A DNA stretch of 64,000 nt from Williamsia sp. (GTDB taxonomy: Bacteria; Bacteroidota; Bacteroidia; Chitinophagales; Chitinophagaceae): contig JADCRZ010000026.1 of the NCBI GenBank assembly GCA_015069695.1, positions 1 through 64,000 of the forward strand, written 5' to 3'. A model generated the notes under the pieces. The model worked only from the letters and a program-made list of their open reading frames with translations. It did not search any database and was not told the origin of the DNA. Below, piece by piece: positions 1-9,799 of this stretch (the stretch's first letter is position 1; every line of letters begins with the position of its first letter). The translations under genes and the position numbers were made by a program.

Positions 1-451
1 ATCTCTGCGGAGCGGGGAGTTTCTCTTTGGTGAGACGCTGGCCCATCATCGCAACAGATTGCCCCGCAGAGATTCCGCACGGGGCGCGCAAGCATAGTGC
101 AGGTGCAACAGCAGCATGCGCCCCGGCGGAATGACAAAGAGAAAAGAGTGACAAAGGAAAAAAAGAGAGGCCTATGTACCCCAAAATCCTGTAATCCCCT
201 AATCCGTTCGATCCTGGTTCAAGACAAAAACGACCAGGAGAGCGCAAAGAAAATAGAGAGAAACTGTGAATTTGGGGAGCAAAAAACGTATCCCCTCCCG
301 GGAGGTGTTGGGGTGGGTTAAGGACTTGAATGTTTGAGTGCCGCTGTCGGCACAAGCTTCCCATACCAGCACTTAATCCGGTCTATCCTAAAATCCCTAT
401 AATCAATGTTCAAAGTGGCAAGTTCCGTACCTTTGCCAGCTTGTTAATCGT
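1..451. other. Intergenic region upstream of prfC with repeats
   Basis: No convincing gene is seen; the 74-aa ORF at 97-321 is low-complexity and runs into a repeat. The first 10 bases (atctctgcgg) recur as the exact reverse complement at about 63-72, forming a large imperfect stem. Two stretches carry AATCC words at about 8-base spacing (183-227 and 372-420). Bases 292-320 hold one copy of a CCCCTCC..GGGAGG..GGGTGGGTT palindromic repeat found again near 13.65-13.76 kb. A TAccTTTG box at 428-435 lies 17 bases before the prfC start and could be its -7 element. Confidence 0.6.
292..320. repeat. Dispersed GC-rich palindromic repeat, copy 1
   Basis: The sequence cccctcccgggaggtgttgg followed by ggtgggtt contains the palindrome CCTCCCGGGAGG. 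It shares its CCCCTCC..GG.GG..GGG.TGGGT layout with the copy at 13732-13758 and, in reverse orientation, with 13645-13666. All copies lie between genes, which fits a chromosomal interspersed repeat. Confidence 0.6.
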
Positions 452-2038
452 ATGAAGTACACTAGTGAAATCAACAAACGGAAAACGTTTGCTATTATCT
501 CGCACCCAGATGCCGGAAAAACGACCCTGACGGAGAAGCTGCTCCTCTTTGGCGGCGCTATCCAGACGGCCGGTGCAGTGAAAAGCAACAAAATCAAGAA
601 GCACGCGACGAGTGACTTTATGGAGATTGAACGCCAGCGCGGTATCTCCGTAGCCACCTCCGTAATGAGTTTTGCCTACGAAGAACACTTGATCAACCTG
701 CTTGATACGCCCGGTCACAAAGACTTTGCAGAAGATACCTACCGCACCCTGACCGCGGTAGACAGTGTGATCCTGGTTGTAGACAGCGTGAACGGAGTAG
801 AAGAACAAACCCGGCGGCTCATGGAAGTATGCCGCATGCGCGATACGCCTGTGATCGTCTTCATCAACAAACTCGACCGCGATGGCAAAAACCGCTACGA
901 CCTGCTGGAAGAAATAGAAAAAGAACTCAATATCCAGCTCCATCCCATGACCTGGCCCATCAACAGCGGCAAGGAATTCAAAGGCGTATACAACCTGTAC
1001 AACAAAAGCCTGGTACTGTTTACGCCCAATACCAAAGCCGCCGATGAAGATGTGGTAAAGATCAGCGACCTGAACAGTGACCTGCTGGAAGAAAAACTGG
1101 GCAGCCGCGATGCTGAAACCCTGCGTGAAGATGTGGAACTGGTGGATGGCGTATATGGAGAACTGAACACGGAAAACTACTTGTCGGCAAAAGTGGCACC
1201 TGTATTTTTCGGCAGCGCCGTCAACAATTTCGGGGTAAAGGAAATGCTTGATACATTTGTCCGCATCGCACCGCCGCCGCAAAGCCGCGATACCTCCGTG
1301 AGAGTGCTTGATGTAAACCAGGACAAATTCAGCGGGTTTGTATTCAAGATCCACGCCAACCTCGATCCCAAACACCGCGACCGTATTGCATTCCTGCGCG
1401 TATGTTCCGGCCGGTTCGAGCGCAACAAATATTTCCACCATGTGCGGCTGGACAAAGAAATGCGCTTCAGCAATCCGTATACATTTCTGGCCAGGGATAA
1501 AGACGTGATCGAAGAAGCTTACCCCGGCGATGTGATCGGTTTGTTTGATACAGGCAATTTCAAGATCGGTGATACGCTCACCGAGGGAGAAGATTTTTAT
1601 TTTACCGGCATCCCTTCTTTCTCCCCGGAAATATTCAAGGAAGTAATAAACAAAGATCCGATGAAGACCAAGCAGCTGGAAAAAGGTTTGCTGCAGCTGA
1701 CAGACGAAGGGGTGGCGCAGCTGTTTACCCAGTTCGGAGGCAATAAAAAAATCATCGGCTGTGTAGGAGAGCTGCAGTTTGAAGTTATTCAGTACCGGCT
1801 GCTGCAGGAGTATGGTGCCTCCGCACAACTCAACTCCCTGCCCTTTTACAAAGCCTGCTGGATCACCAGCAACGATCCTAAAAAGCTGCTGGAATTTACC
1901 CGCTTCAAACAGGCAAACATCGCGGAAGACAAAGACGGGCACCTGGTTTACCTGGCGCAGAGCGAATGGTTCCTCAATACGGAACGCATCAACAACCCTG
2001 ATATAGAATTTCATTTTACTTCCGAAATCCATAAATAA
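452..2038 (+). CDS. prfC: Peptide chain release factor 3
   Basis: This translational GTPase recycles release factors RF1 and RF2 from the ribosome after termination. The 528-aa length fits the family. The G1 P-loop SHPDAGKT is at residues 17-24, the G2-type RGIS at 64-67, the G3 DTPGH at 86-90 and the G4 NKLD at 140-143. The C-terminal half contains the RF3-specific domain (for example PFYKACWI). The chosen ATG matches the usual RF3 start. A TAccTTTG box lies just upstream, implying a very short leader. The GNAT gene follows after 7 bases, probably in the same transcript. Confidence 0.95.
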   Translation: MKYTSEINKRKTFAIISHPDAGKTTLTEKLLLFGGAIQTAGAVKSNKIKKHATSDFMEIERQRGISVATSVMSFAYEEHLINLLDTPGHKDFAEDTYRTLTAVDSVILVVDSVNGVEEQTRRLMEVCRMRDTPVIVFINKLDRDGKNRYDLLEEIEKELNIQLHPMTWPINSGKEFKGVYNLYNKSLVLFTPNTKAADEDVVKISDLNSDLLEEKLGSRDAETLREDVELVDGVYGELNTENYLSAKVAPVFFGSAVNNFGVKEMLDTFVRIAPPPQSRDTSVRVLDVNQDKFSGFVFKIHANLDPKHRDRIAFLRVCSGRFERNKYFHHVRLDKEMRFSNPYTFLARDKDVIEEAYPGDVIGLFDTGNFKIGDTLTEGEDFYFTGIPSFSPEIFKEVINKDPMKTKQLEKGLLQLTDEGVAQLFTQFGGNKKIIGCVGELQFEVIQYRLLQEYGASAQLNSLPFYKACWITSNDPKKLLEFTRFKQANIAEDKDGHLVYLAQSEWFLNTERINNPDIEFHFTSEIHK

Positions 2039-2045
2039 CAGGTGC

Positions 2046-2606
2046 ATGCTTGTTACAGACCGCCTGCTGATTACGCCACTTACCTATCAACAGCTGGCCA
2101 CTTACTTACAGGGAACTGATAACTGGGAAGAAGAGATCGGATTGTTGAAGGGCCCGTATGTGCTGGATGAGGGATTCAGGGATATGATGGAAAACTGGGC
2201 CCTGCCTTCTATGAAAAATACACCCGTTGCCCATCACCTCTTTTACACTTGCTGGGCTGCTGCCGACAAGGAACGCCATATGCTGGTGGCGGAACTTGGC
2301 TTCAAGGGGCCGCCCAATGCAAGGGGCGAAATTGAGATCGGGTATGGCACCCAGGCCCATCAACGCGGCAAGGGTTATATGACAGAAGCCGTTGGGGCCA
2401 TGGTTGCATGGGCCGCTGCACAACCTGCAGTGAAGGCAGTACTGGCAGAAACACACAACAGCAACCTGGCATCCATGCGCGTGGTGGAAAAAAACGGCTT
2501 TGAGCAATTTGACCGCAAGAGAGATATGTTGTGGTGGAAGAAGGAGTTGAAGCAGGATGCTGCCAAAACTGCCCGGAGCAATTCAGCCTTTAATAATCAA
2601 CTGTAA
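2046..2606 (+). CDS. GNAT-family N-acetyltransferase
   Basis: The 186-aa protein has a GNAT fold of the RimJ/RimL-like type, with N-terminal LVTDRLLITPLT and the acetyl-CoA pyrophosphate-binding loop QRGKGYMTEA near residue 110. The ETHNSNLASMRVVEKNGF segment is typical of motif B. It would transfer an acetyl group from acetyl-CoA to an amine, but the substrate cannot be told from sequence. It starts 7 bases after prfC and its 3' end overlaps the convergent purB by 17 bases. Confidence 0.85.
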   Translation: MLVTDRLLITPLTYQQLATYLQGTDNWEEEIGLLKGPYVLDEGFRDMMENWALPSMKNTPVAHHLFYTCWAAADKERHMLVAELGFKGPPNARGEIEIGYGTQAHQRGKGYMTEAVGAMVAWAAAQPAVKAVLAETHNSNLASMRVVEKNGFEQFDRKRDMLWWKKELKQDAAKTARSNSAFNNQL

Positions 2607-3933
2607 TACCGATATAGTTTTGGGGAGTTACCCGCTTTAATTCTTCTTTTACAACCGGCGGCACCTGCAGCGTATCGATAAACTGGTGAATAGCCTGTTT
2701 GTCTATTTTTCCCTTTCCTCTTGTCAGTTCTTTCAGCGATTCGTAGGGCTTGGGATAATTTTCCCGGCGCAGGATGGTCTGGATGGCTTCAGCTACCACG
2801 GCCCAGTTCTTTTCCAGGTCTTCTTCCAGCTGCGCCCTGTTCAGCACCAGCTTCGACAATCCTTTTTCAATCGATTTGATGGCGATGATGGTATGCGCAA
2901 ACGGTACCCCGATGTTGCGCAGCACGGTCGAATCGGTCAGGTCGCGTTGCAGGCGGGAAACCGGCAGTTTGGTGGCCATGTATTCAAACAAGGCATTGGC
3001 TACGCCTAAGTTGCCTTCTGCGTTTTCAAAATCGATCGGGTTTACCTTGTGGGGCATGGCCGAAGAACCCACTTCACCTTCTTTTATTTTTTGCGAGAAA
3101 TAATCCATCGATACATACGACCATACATCGCGGCAAAAATCGATCAGGATATTGTTGATCCGCTTCATGGCATCGAAGTGAGCTGCCAGGTTATCGTAGT
3201 GTTCGATCTGGGTGGTAAACTGCTGGCGCTGCATGCCAAGGCGGTCTACAAATTCGTTGGCCATCTTTACCCAGTCACGATCAGGGAAGGCGACCTGGTG
3301 CGCGTTGAAGTTGCCGGTAGCACCGCCAAACTTGGCTGTGAAGGGAATGTAGATCAACTGCTCTATCTGGTTCTGGATCCGCTCAACAAACACCATGATT
3401 TCTTTTCCCAGGCGGGTCGGACTGGCAGGCTGCCCGTGCGTGCGTGCGAGCATGGGAATGTTTTTCCATTGCCGGGCTATCAGCTTGAGTTGCAGGTTGA
3501 GGTTAAGGACGGAAGGCAGGTATTCAAATTCAATGGCATGTTTCCAGGCCAGCGGTACAGAGGTATTGTTGATGTCCTGCGAAGTAAGGGCAAAATGCAT
3601 CCACTCGTGCACGCCTTCTGCTCCGCTTTCGTTCAGTTTGGTTTTTAAAAAGTACTCGACCGCTTTTACGTCGTGGTTGGTGCTTTTTTCAATTTCTTTT
3701 ATCTGCTGGGCATCTTTAAGGGAAAACTGTTCTGCCACTTCTTTCAGTTCCTTTTTTGCTTTTGCCGGCAGCTCAAAGAAACGCTTGTCGGCCAGGAACA
3801 GGAAGTATTCTATTTCTACCAGCACCCGGTATTTCATTAAAGCGTATTCGGAGAAGTAGTCCTGCAGGTTATGCACCTGTTTGCAGTAACGTCCGTCGAT
3901 GGGTGAGATGGCAGTAAGTGCGGTGAGTTCCAT
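2590..3933 (-). CDS. purB: Adenylosuccinate lyase
   Basis: The enzyme catalyses two fumarate-releasing steps of purine synthesis: SAICAR to AICAR and adenylosuccinate to AMP. The fumarase/aspartase superfamily signature GSSAMPHKVNP lies near residue 290, and ARTHGQPASPT carries the catalytic-region histidine. The 447-aa length and N-terminus (LTALTAISPIDGRYCKQV) match the longer PurB type that begins SPIDGRY. The coding end overlaps the convergent GNAT gene, leaving no room for an ordinary terminator between them. Confidence 0.95.
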   Translation of the reverse strand: MELTALTAISPIDGRYCKQVHNLQDYFSEYALMKYRVLVEIEYFLFLADKRFFELPAKAKKELKEVAEQFSLKDAQQIKEIEKSTNHDVKAVEYFLKTKLNESGAEGVHEWMHFALTSQDINNTSVPLAWKHAIEFEYLPSVLNLNLQLKLIARQWKNIPMLARTHGQPASPTRLGKEIMVFVERIQNQIEQLIYIPFTAKFGGATGNFNAHQVAFPDRDWVKMANEFVDRLGMQRQQFTTQIEHYDNLAAHFDAMKRINNILIDFCRDVWSYVSMDYFSQKIKEGEVGSSAMPHKVNPIDFENAEGNLGVANALFEYMATKLPVSRLQRDLTDSTVLRNIGVPFAHTIIAIKSIEKGLSKLVLNRAQLEEDLEKNWAVVAEAIQTILRRENYPKPYESLKELTRGKGKIDKQAIHQFIDTLQVPPVVKEELKRVTPQNYIGITVDY

Positions 3934-3948
3934 GAGAAAAGGTATAGG

Positions 3949-3980
3949 ACTTTTGCGTATTGAAAGGCAGCGTATCTTTG
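3949..3980 (+). promoter_or_regulatory. Bacteroidota-type promoter for mqnA
   Basis: A tatctttg box at 3973-3980 fits the TAnnTTTG -7 consensus. A TTTTG word near 3950 lies at about the right distance for the -33 element. It reads towards mqnA, whose ATG is 80 bases downstream. Confidence 0.5.
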
Positions 3981-4060
3981 CAAAGGTAGTAGATTAAACC
4001 GTTCGGATAACCCTGGCTCGAACAGCAGTCAGTAGATGGTCTTTAAGCTTAGGCAAATAC

Positions 4061-4813
4061 ATGAACAGACAAAACAGGATCAGTGTAGGTGCAGTCAGTT
4101 ACCTGAATACAAAGCCCCTGATATACGGATTTGAGCAAGGAATGATGAAAGACAGGATAGAATTGCTCTTTGATTATCCCTCCCGCATTGCTGCTTCGTT
4201 GCAGCAGGATAAAATTGATGTTGGACTGGTGCCCGTTGCCATCATACCCCATCTCCGCGAAGCGCATATCATTACAGATTATTGCATCGGAGCAGAAGAT
4301 GCGGTGGCATCGGTTTGCCTGTTCAGCGAAGTGCCGCTCGAACAAATTGAACAGGTGTTGCTGGATTACCAGAGCCGCACGTCCGTGGCGCTGGCAAGGG
4401 TTCTGCTAAAGGAATACTGGAACATCAACCCGCAGCTCACGGCTGCCCCGGAAGATTTCAGAAACCATATCCGGGGTACCACAGCGGGTGTGGTGATCGG
4501 GGACCGGGCCCTGGAGCAAAGAAAGATTTCGCCCTACATATACGATTTCGGAGAAGCCTGGAAAGCATACACCGGTCTTCCCTTCGTATTCGCTGCCTGG
4601 ATCAGCAACAAACCGCTGGATGAAGATTTTATCCGTCACTTTAGCAACGCCAACCGCTATGGCCTGGACCGGATCGATGAGGTCGTGGCAAAGCACCCTT
4701 ACCCTGTTTTTGACCTGAAAAAATATTACACCCAACACATCAGTTACGCGCTCACGGATTTAAAGCGGCAGGGACTGGCCTTGTTTTTGGAGAAGCTCCG
4801 TAAGTATATATAA
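4061..4813 (+). CDS. mqnA: Chorismate dehydratase, futalosine pathway
   Basis: MqnA removes water from chorismate to give 3-enolpyruvylbenzoate, the first step of the futalosine route to menaquinone. The 250-aa protein is a periplasmic-binding-protein-like fold without a signal peptide, so it is cytosolic. The start GAVSYLNTKPLIYG and the segment KIDVGLVPVAIIPHL are characteristic. Other mqn genes are not nearby. It is followed after 16 bases by a glycosyltransferase that may simply share the transcript. Confidence 0.92.
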   Translation: MNRQNRISVGAVSYLNTKPLIYGFEQGMMKDRIELLFDYPSRIAASLQQDKIDVGLVPVAIIPHLREAHIITDYCIGAEDAVASVCLFSEVPLEQIEQVLLDYQSRTSVALARVLLKEYWNINPQLTAAPEDFRNHIRGTTAGVVIGDRALEQRKISPYIYDFGEAWKAYTGLPFVFAAWISNKPLDEDFIRHFSNANRYGLDRIDEVVAKHPYPVFDLKKYYTQHISYALTDLKRQGLALFLEKLRKYI

Positions 4814-4829
4814 TTATAATTACACCCAT

Positions 4830-5852
4830 ATGCATGATCCACTTGTAAGTTTCTGTTTTACTACATTCAAAAGACAGGCATATCTCAAAAGCACCCTGGA
4901 GAGTGTGTTGAACCAGACCTATCAGCACTTTGAAGTAGTAGTTTCAGACAATGATCCTGAAGGATCAGGCAGGGCTGTAGTAGAATCCTTTCAGGATGCA
5001 CGGTTTAAATATTATGCGAACCCGGAGAACCTGGGCATGAAGAAAAGCTTTAACAAAAGCCTGGAAAGATCAACCGGAGAGTATATTGTCATGATCGCAG
5101 ATGATGACCCGGTATACCCGGATATGCTTGAAACACTGGTTGAACTCAGAAAAAAGCATCCTGGTTATGGAATGTACCTGGGAGGCTCTAACTGGTTTTG
5201 CACGCAACCGGATATTGCCCGGCTGTATAATGTGAGAGTAGGCATGAACTCATGTCTTGCTTACAGACCCATGGATGATATACAGGTGTTTTCTGCCTCC
5301 CAGTTCCTGCAGGGCTTCTTCAGCCTGCAGATCTTTCCTTATTATCTCTGGTCAACTGGGATGGTTGAAAGGAAAGTCATGATAAAAATGGGAGGCGTTC
5401 CGGATTATAGCTCTGCATTCTTGGGCGACTATGCTTATCTGAGTGTGATGGGCTCCCATTCAGGTTGTGTTACCATCAATCGTGCCCTGGGCCATCAAAC
5501 AATCCATGATCAAAATTTTGGTCGCGCTCAGAATGACCAGCTAAAGATTACGGCAACCAATTTTGTAAATTATGTATCAGAAAAGATCAAGGGAGTAGAA
5601 GGCTGGCCCCTGATCGAACGGGAAATGAAACACTTTGTAGCATTGTGGATGGTTACCCATATGAACTTTTTAAGGCGGTTCTACTCCTTGGTCCCGGATG
5701 CCGGTGAAATCAACTTCAACAGCTTCGAAAAGGAAATCTTTTCTATCCCACTGATGAGACCTTATAAACTCAAGTACCTGCTCAAAAAGCATACACCTGC
5801 CCTGCATGATTCTATCGTCAATGTAAAACGAAAGATGAAAAGCAGGCGTTAG
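4830..5852 (+). CDS. Glycosyltransferase family 2
   Basis: The 340-aa protein has an N-terminal GT-A domain: PLVSFCFTTFKRQAYLKSTLESVL, then SDNDPEGSG for nucleotide binding and IADDDPVYPDM as the metal-binding DxD-type motif near residue 90. It should transfer a sugar from a nucleotide donor in glycan assembly; donor and acceptor are unknown. No membrane segment is obvious, so it probably acts at the inner face of the inner membrane. It belongs to the same functional neighbourhood as the glycosyltransferases at 11.4-14.9 kb. Confidence 0.88.
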   Translation: MHDPLVSFCFTTFKRQAYLKSTLESVLNQTYQHFEVVVSDNDPEGSGRAVVESFQDARFKYYANPENLGMKKSFNKSLERSTGEYIVMIADDDPVYPDMLETLVELRKKHPGYGMYLGGSNWFCTQPDIARLYNVRVGMNSCLAYRPMDDIQVFSASQFLQGFFSLQIFPYYLWSTGMVERKVMIKMGGVPDYSSAFLGDYAYLSVMGSHSGCVTINRALGHQTIHDQNFGRAQNDQLKITATNFVNYVSEKIKGVEGWPLIEREMKHFVALWMVTHMNFLRRFYSLVPDAGEINFNSFEKEIFSIPLMRPYKLKYLLKKHTPALHDSIVNVKRKMKSRR

Positions 5853-5935
5853 AAAAATAAAGTAAGTGTAGTGGAATGCATGGTTCCCATTCAAGCCTTC
5901 CTTCCTAAGAAAGAGAGAGCTATCTGTATATTTCT

Positions 5936-8677
5936 TTATCTGCTCCTGATCAGTAGAAATGTTCCTTTTCGCTCAAACAGGCCACTACAGCTTCCTTCCG
6001 CGGTAATATAATAAACATAAATGCCTTGTGGTTGTAAGATTGCGTGGTAGGTTCCATCCCAGCCGGCTTGAACAGTACTGCTCTTAAACAGCAGTTGCCC
6101 CCATCTGTTATAAACGGTAAAATTATACTTTGAAGCAGGTCCGCTAAATACCGGCCGGAAAACATCATTTACACCATCCCCGTTCGGCGTAAACGCATTC
6201 GGAACAGACAACTTTTGATCTCCTTCTTTGAGAAAGCTGATTTTTACGGAATCTTGTCCAACACATCCCGACAAATTCCTGCTTTGAACATAGTAGGTAA
6301 TTGTTTGCTGGGGATTGACTGTAATGCTTTCGTTGGTTCTGTGTATGATATGTAAATCAGGTGACCAGGTGTATGTAGTGCCACCGGTTGCGGTCAGTAC
6401 AGCAGATGCATTTATACAGCTGATATCATTTGATTTTGTAATTGCTATCTGTGCTTTAGGCAAGAGGCTGACCGGCAAGGTAATAACAGTATCTCTTTTA
6501 CATACAGAATCGAGAATCAGGACGGTGATGTTTTGAGATGCTTTTATAAGTGCTCTTGGAGAAGCGCTGGTAGAACGGTTAAAACTGCTTGCAGGCTGCC
6601 AGGCATATGATGTGCCGCCGGAAGCATAAAATTGCAGGGAATCACCTGGACAAACTGTGGGTGAAGCTGGTTGGGCTTTAAAAGACATTCCAGCATTTCT
6701 GGTGAGATTGAATGTGTCTTTATACTGAACATTGCACATATTCTGTGCTACAACACTGTATGTACCTGGCGTATTTACAACCAGCGTTGAATCTGTGGTT
6801 CCGTTTTGCCATAGATAGGAAGAGAATCTGCTGTCTGCATGCAGTACCAGGGTGGTATCCCTGCAGGTAACAATATCAGGGCCGAGGTTTACAGTGTTAG
6901 GAGAGAATTTAATGGAAATGGTTATGCTATCTGCCACGACCTTGCAATTATTTGTATAAGCAGCTTTTAACGAGGTTGTACCATTCTTCTTGAACAACAA
7001 CTTTACTGAACTTGCTGTTTGAGCTACAATTGTTGCAAACGAGCTGTCTGCCTGAAAGGTATACTGCTGCTGGCAGGCTGGTGATTTGTAGATGGTGTAT
7101 GTTACTGTATCACTGCTGCTGCAAACCTTGTCTTTTCCTGTAATCTTAACAGAATCACATCCGGAGCTGGGGCCGGAAGCAAGTGATACGATAAAGCTGT
7201 CCCTCACCGCACATCCGTATTTGGCAGACTCTACCCAGTATGTTCCGGGTGTAAGCACGACAATAGAATCGGAAGCTGCTCCTGTACTCCAACTGTATTT
7301 TGCTGAACGGATAGAAGATCCGATTTTTAAGGCAGTTCCATTGCAGATAGAAAAGTTCCGGGTAGGTGAATGGGTGGGAGGGGGAGCAACAACTACCTGC
7401 TTGCATAGGGTATTCTGTGTAGGAAGCCCATCATCCACTGTAAGATTGATATTATAGATGCCCGGGGTTCCATAAACTACGGGTGGTGGATTTTGCGCGG
7501 TTGAATTTGGAATGCTTGAACTTGTACAACCAGAAAATTTAAGCCTGGTAATCGTATTGTTACTGACGTTGGTAATAAGGCAGTAGATGTCGTTACCGGA
7601 CCGGAACAGTTTTGACAAAGAATGCGGAAAGTTCAAAGTGCCAACATTTCCTATATCAGCTGCAAGGGGCGTGGATACCAGGGAATTGAAATTCAGGCGA
7701 ATGATCCTGTTTGACTTCTCAACAACAAACCCGACAGCCTGCCCGCAAAGTTTTAGGATGGTAATATCTCTGGGAGCATTGATCAGATTGCCAAGACTGC
7801 CCAAATTAACACCTGTAGGGGTATTCAGCAATGAATTGCCGAAATCAAGTCTTGAAATAGAATTGCCTGTTTCATTGGTAACAAAAACACGCCAGGTACC
7901 ATTGTCATTGATCGCATATACTCCTGTGGGATAAGTAAGGCCTCCGATATTGCCCAGGTTGGTTGCAGTAGGCGGATTGTCAAAACTGTTTGTGAAGTTG
8001 ATGCGCGTGATTGTATTGTTTTCTGCGTTGGTGGTAAAGCCGTACCAGTTGTTGTTCTCCTGAAATACATGAAGATCGATTGATTGAAGCATGTTGCCCA
8101 AATTTCCCCAATCCTTTGCTGTAGGTGCCGGATTGTCCAAGCTGGTTCCAAAATAGATGGTAATCAGCTTGGGAACGGAGCCGGGTCCCGAAGCAGGTGA
8201 ACCACCTACAAGAAGTCCGTACCACTTCCCGTTTGCTTTGATGATTTGAATTCCCTCGCTTCCATATCCTGCATTCATCACACCGCCAACATTTCCCAGA
8301 AATACAGGGGTCGGTGTATTTAGCAGGCTGTTTCCAAAGTCAAGTCTTGTTATACCGCCAGGGCCATGGTTCACAACAAACCCGTAATATTTTCCATTGT
8401 CTTCTACCTGATCAATAAACACAGGCTGCGACAGATAGTTACCCGGATTTCCTAAACTGATGGCACTGGGTAATGCATTCACATCTGCTACACAAAAGTT
8501 CCAGAAATAGCTTGATGCGCCTGTTGAAGTATTGCTTACCTGCAGGGCGGTGTTCACACAAACCGTATCGGGCATTGTAAACCCCGGAACAACGGACTGT
8601 GCTGCTATATAAGCGGGAACCATACATGCTATACATACAAGGAGAGTGCAATAGAAGATTCTCGCCACGTTGTTCAT
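5936..8677 (-). CDS. Secreted repeat protein with gliding-motility C-terminal domain (T9SS type B)
   Basis: A signal peptide (FYCTLLVCIACMVPAYIAAQ) opens this 913-aa protein. Residues about 60-390 carry at least five repeats of the form ITRLDFGNSLLNTPT..LGN.GG, probably a beta-propeller. PKD/Ig-like beta domains rich in Cys and Ser/Thr follow. The last 90 residues (LSVPNAFTPNGDGVNDVFRP through YNRWGQLLFKS to the end) are the CHU_C/gliding-motility domain used for T9SS export and surface attachment. Role as a surface adhesin is inferred. It stands alone between divergent or convergent neighbours. Confidence 0.85.
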   Translation of the reverse strand: MNNVARIFYCTLLVCIACMVPAYIAAQSVVPGFTMPDTVCVNTALQVSNTSTGASSYFWNFCVADVNALPSAISLGNPGNYLSQPVFIDQVEDNGKYYGFVVNHGPGGITRLDFGNSLLNTPTPVFLGNVGGVMNAGYGSEGIQIIKANGKWYGLLVGGSPASGPGSVPKLITIYFGTSLDNPAPTAKDWGNLGNMLQSIDLHVFQENNNWYGFTTNAENNTITRINFTNSFDNPPTATNLGNIGGLTYPTGVYAINDNGTWRVFVTNETGNSISRLDFGNSLLNTPTGVNLGSLGNLINAPRDITILKLCGQAVGFVVEKSNRIIRLNFNSLVSTPLAADIGNVGTLNFPHSLSKLFRSGNDIYCLITNVSNNTITRLKFSGCTSSSIPNSTAQNPPPVVYGTPGIYNINLTVDDGLPTQNTLCKQVVVAPPPTHSPTRNFSICNGTALKIGSSIRSAKYSWSTGAASDSIVVLTPGTYWVESAKYGCAVRDSFIVSLASGPSSGCDSVKITGKDKVCSSSDTVTYTIYKSPACQQQYTFQADSSFATIVAQTASSVKLLFKKNGTTSLKAAYTNNCKVVADSITISIKFSPNTVNLGPDIVTCRDTTLVLHADSRFSSYLWQNGTTDSTLVVNTPGTYSVVAQNMCNVQYKDTFNLTRNAGMSFKAQPASPTVCPGDSLQFYASGGTSYAWQPASSFNRSTSASPRALIKASQNITVLILDSVCKRDTVITLPVSLLPKAQIAITKSNDISCINASAVLTATGGTTYTWSPDLHIIHRTNESITVNPQQTITYYVQSRNLSGCVGQDSVKISFLKEGDQKLSVPNAFTPNGDGVNDVFRPVFSGPASKYNFTVYNRWGQLLFKSSTVQAGWDGTYHAILQPQGIYVYYITAEGSCSGLFERKGTFLLIRSR

Positions 8678-8948
8678 TGCCGGGTTTTACACATTTAGAA
8701 TTGCTATCAAAAGATAGCATAATTGCCTTGATTACTGTATAGTCTTACTTAATCGTTTTTAACGGGGCAGGTAACAGTTTATTGTAGGCACCACAAAGCG
8801 GTGAACACAAATGCCTCTATTCGGCATAGGACCTGTGACAATACACAATGCCCCCCCGCAGAATTGTATCCTGCTATGCATACCCGGTTATGTTTGTGAA
8901 TTGATGATTGAATAGCGAAAGATTAAACTTGACTATCTGCTAAAAGCA

Positions 8949-9000
8949 CCGCCAGCTTTGCGTGCTTCTATTATAAGATAAAAGCATACAAAGCTGGCGG
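8949..9000. terminator. Long hairpin downstream of the lipoprotein gene
   Basis: ccgccagctttgcgtgctt pairs with aagcatacaaagctggcgg over an AT-rich loop. It lies 24 bases beyond the stop of the minus-strand lipoprotein gene, fitting a rho-independent-like terminator, though without a strong T-run. Confidence 0.55.
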
Positions 9001-9023
9001 ATGTAAAAGAGTTCCTTACTTTA

Positions 9024-9482
9024 TTAATTTATTCTTTGCATTGTAGAGAACTTGCCGCTAAACCCTGCGTTGTAGGGATTGCTGGTGTCGGTCCAAACTC
9101 CATCTGTCATAATACCTGTCTTCGACCATGTTGCGGTGATGCGTTGTACGATGGGCAAGGGCGTATTCATGGTAGAGATGGTTGCTACGAAAACATTGCT
9201 GGCTGATGACTGCCAGGTCCAGGTTCCTGTAGAGTAATAATACTTGCCGTCGCTGGCCAAGCTTTTTGTAAGTATAGTTCCATCCGGATAAATGGCGAAG
9301 CTGTAAAACAAGTTTCCCTGGGATGGTACAGTGGTTACTGAATAAGTTCCAAGCCACAAACCTTCAACCGGATAAGTAGGTGTGTCTGCAGTTGCAGAAG
9401 GTGTCGAATCTTCTTCCTTTGTGCAAGAAGAAATAAAAAGTGTACATGCCAGTACCGTTGCAAGTAATAATCTGAACTTCAT
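9024..9482 (-). CDS. Small lipoprotein, lipocalin-like beta protein
   Basis: The protein is 152 aa with a lipobox in LFISSC, so it is probably attached to the outer membrane. After an acidic linker come beta-strand-like segments: GLWLGTYSV, SFAIYPDGTI, YYSTGTWTW, ITATWSKTGIM. This is the pattern of lipocalin-like Bacteroidota lipoproteins that bind small molecules or carry structural roles. The family assignment is tentative and the function unknown. It is probably monocistronic, with a hairpin just downstream. Confidence 0.7.
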   Translation of the reverse strand: MKFRLLLATVLACTLFISSCTKEEDSTPSATADTPTYPVEGLWLGTYSVTTVPSQGNLFYSFAIYPDGTILTKSLASDGKYYYSTGTWTWQSSASNVFVATISTMNTPLPIVQRITATWSKTGIMTDGVWTDTSNPYNAGFSGKFSTMQRIN

Positions 9483-9799
9483 ATTGTTGTTATTTTAAAC
9501 ACATTTTAAAGTACTTGTACCTGTTTTACCGCAAGAACGGTAAAAGAATCAAGGCATCCCATGAGCTATTGTGAGCATCCGGGTCGTCTGACACAGTCAG
9601 TTTTTGATCCGCAAATCTTAATCAAAGAAATCTCTTGGCTGGCGTTACCGATAGGAGTATGGTGTTCAGAATCAACGAAGTAAGAAACAGGCTTGCTGCT
9701 ATTTCTCATGGAGGAATGAACCACATTCGTGATTAACGCTATAAAAATAATAGATAAAAGTGAAAAAAGAAAGCGCAAATCAATGTTCAATAACAGATT
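9483..9799. other. Intergenic region between lipoprotein and flippase genes
   Basis: A perfect 8-bp hairpin (ttttaccg-caagaa-cggtaaaa) sits at 9524-9545. The minus-strand 74-aa ORF at 9566-9790 would need a TTG start and has only a hydrophobic N-terminus in its favour. I do not call it. Confidence 0.4.

Noticed and set aside
97-321. 74-aa plus-strand ORF
   Set aside because: Low-complexity composition, no start signal, and it runs into a dispersed palindromic repeat.
410-2047. 545-aa minus-strand ORF
   Set aside because: Shadow of prfC on the opposite strand; composition (many Phe/His/Gln) is typical of antisense frames.
9566-9790. 74-aa minus-strand ORF after the flippase gene
   Set aside because: Needs a TTG start; a hydrophobic N-terminus is the only support.
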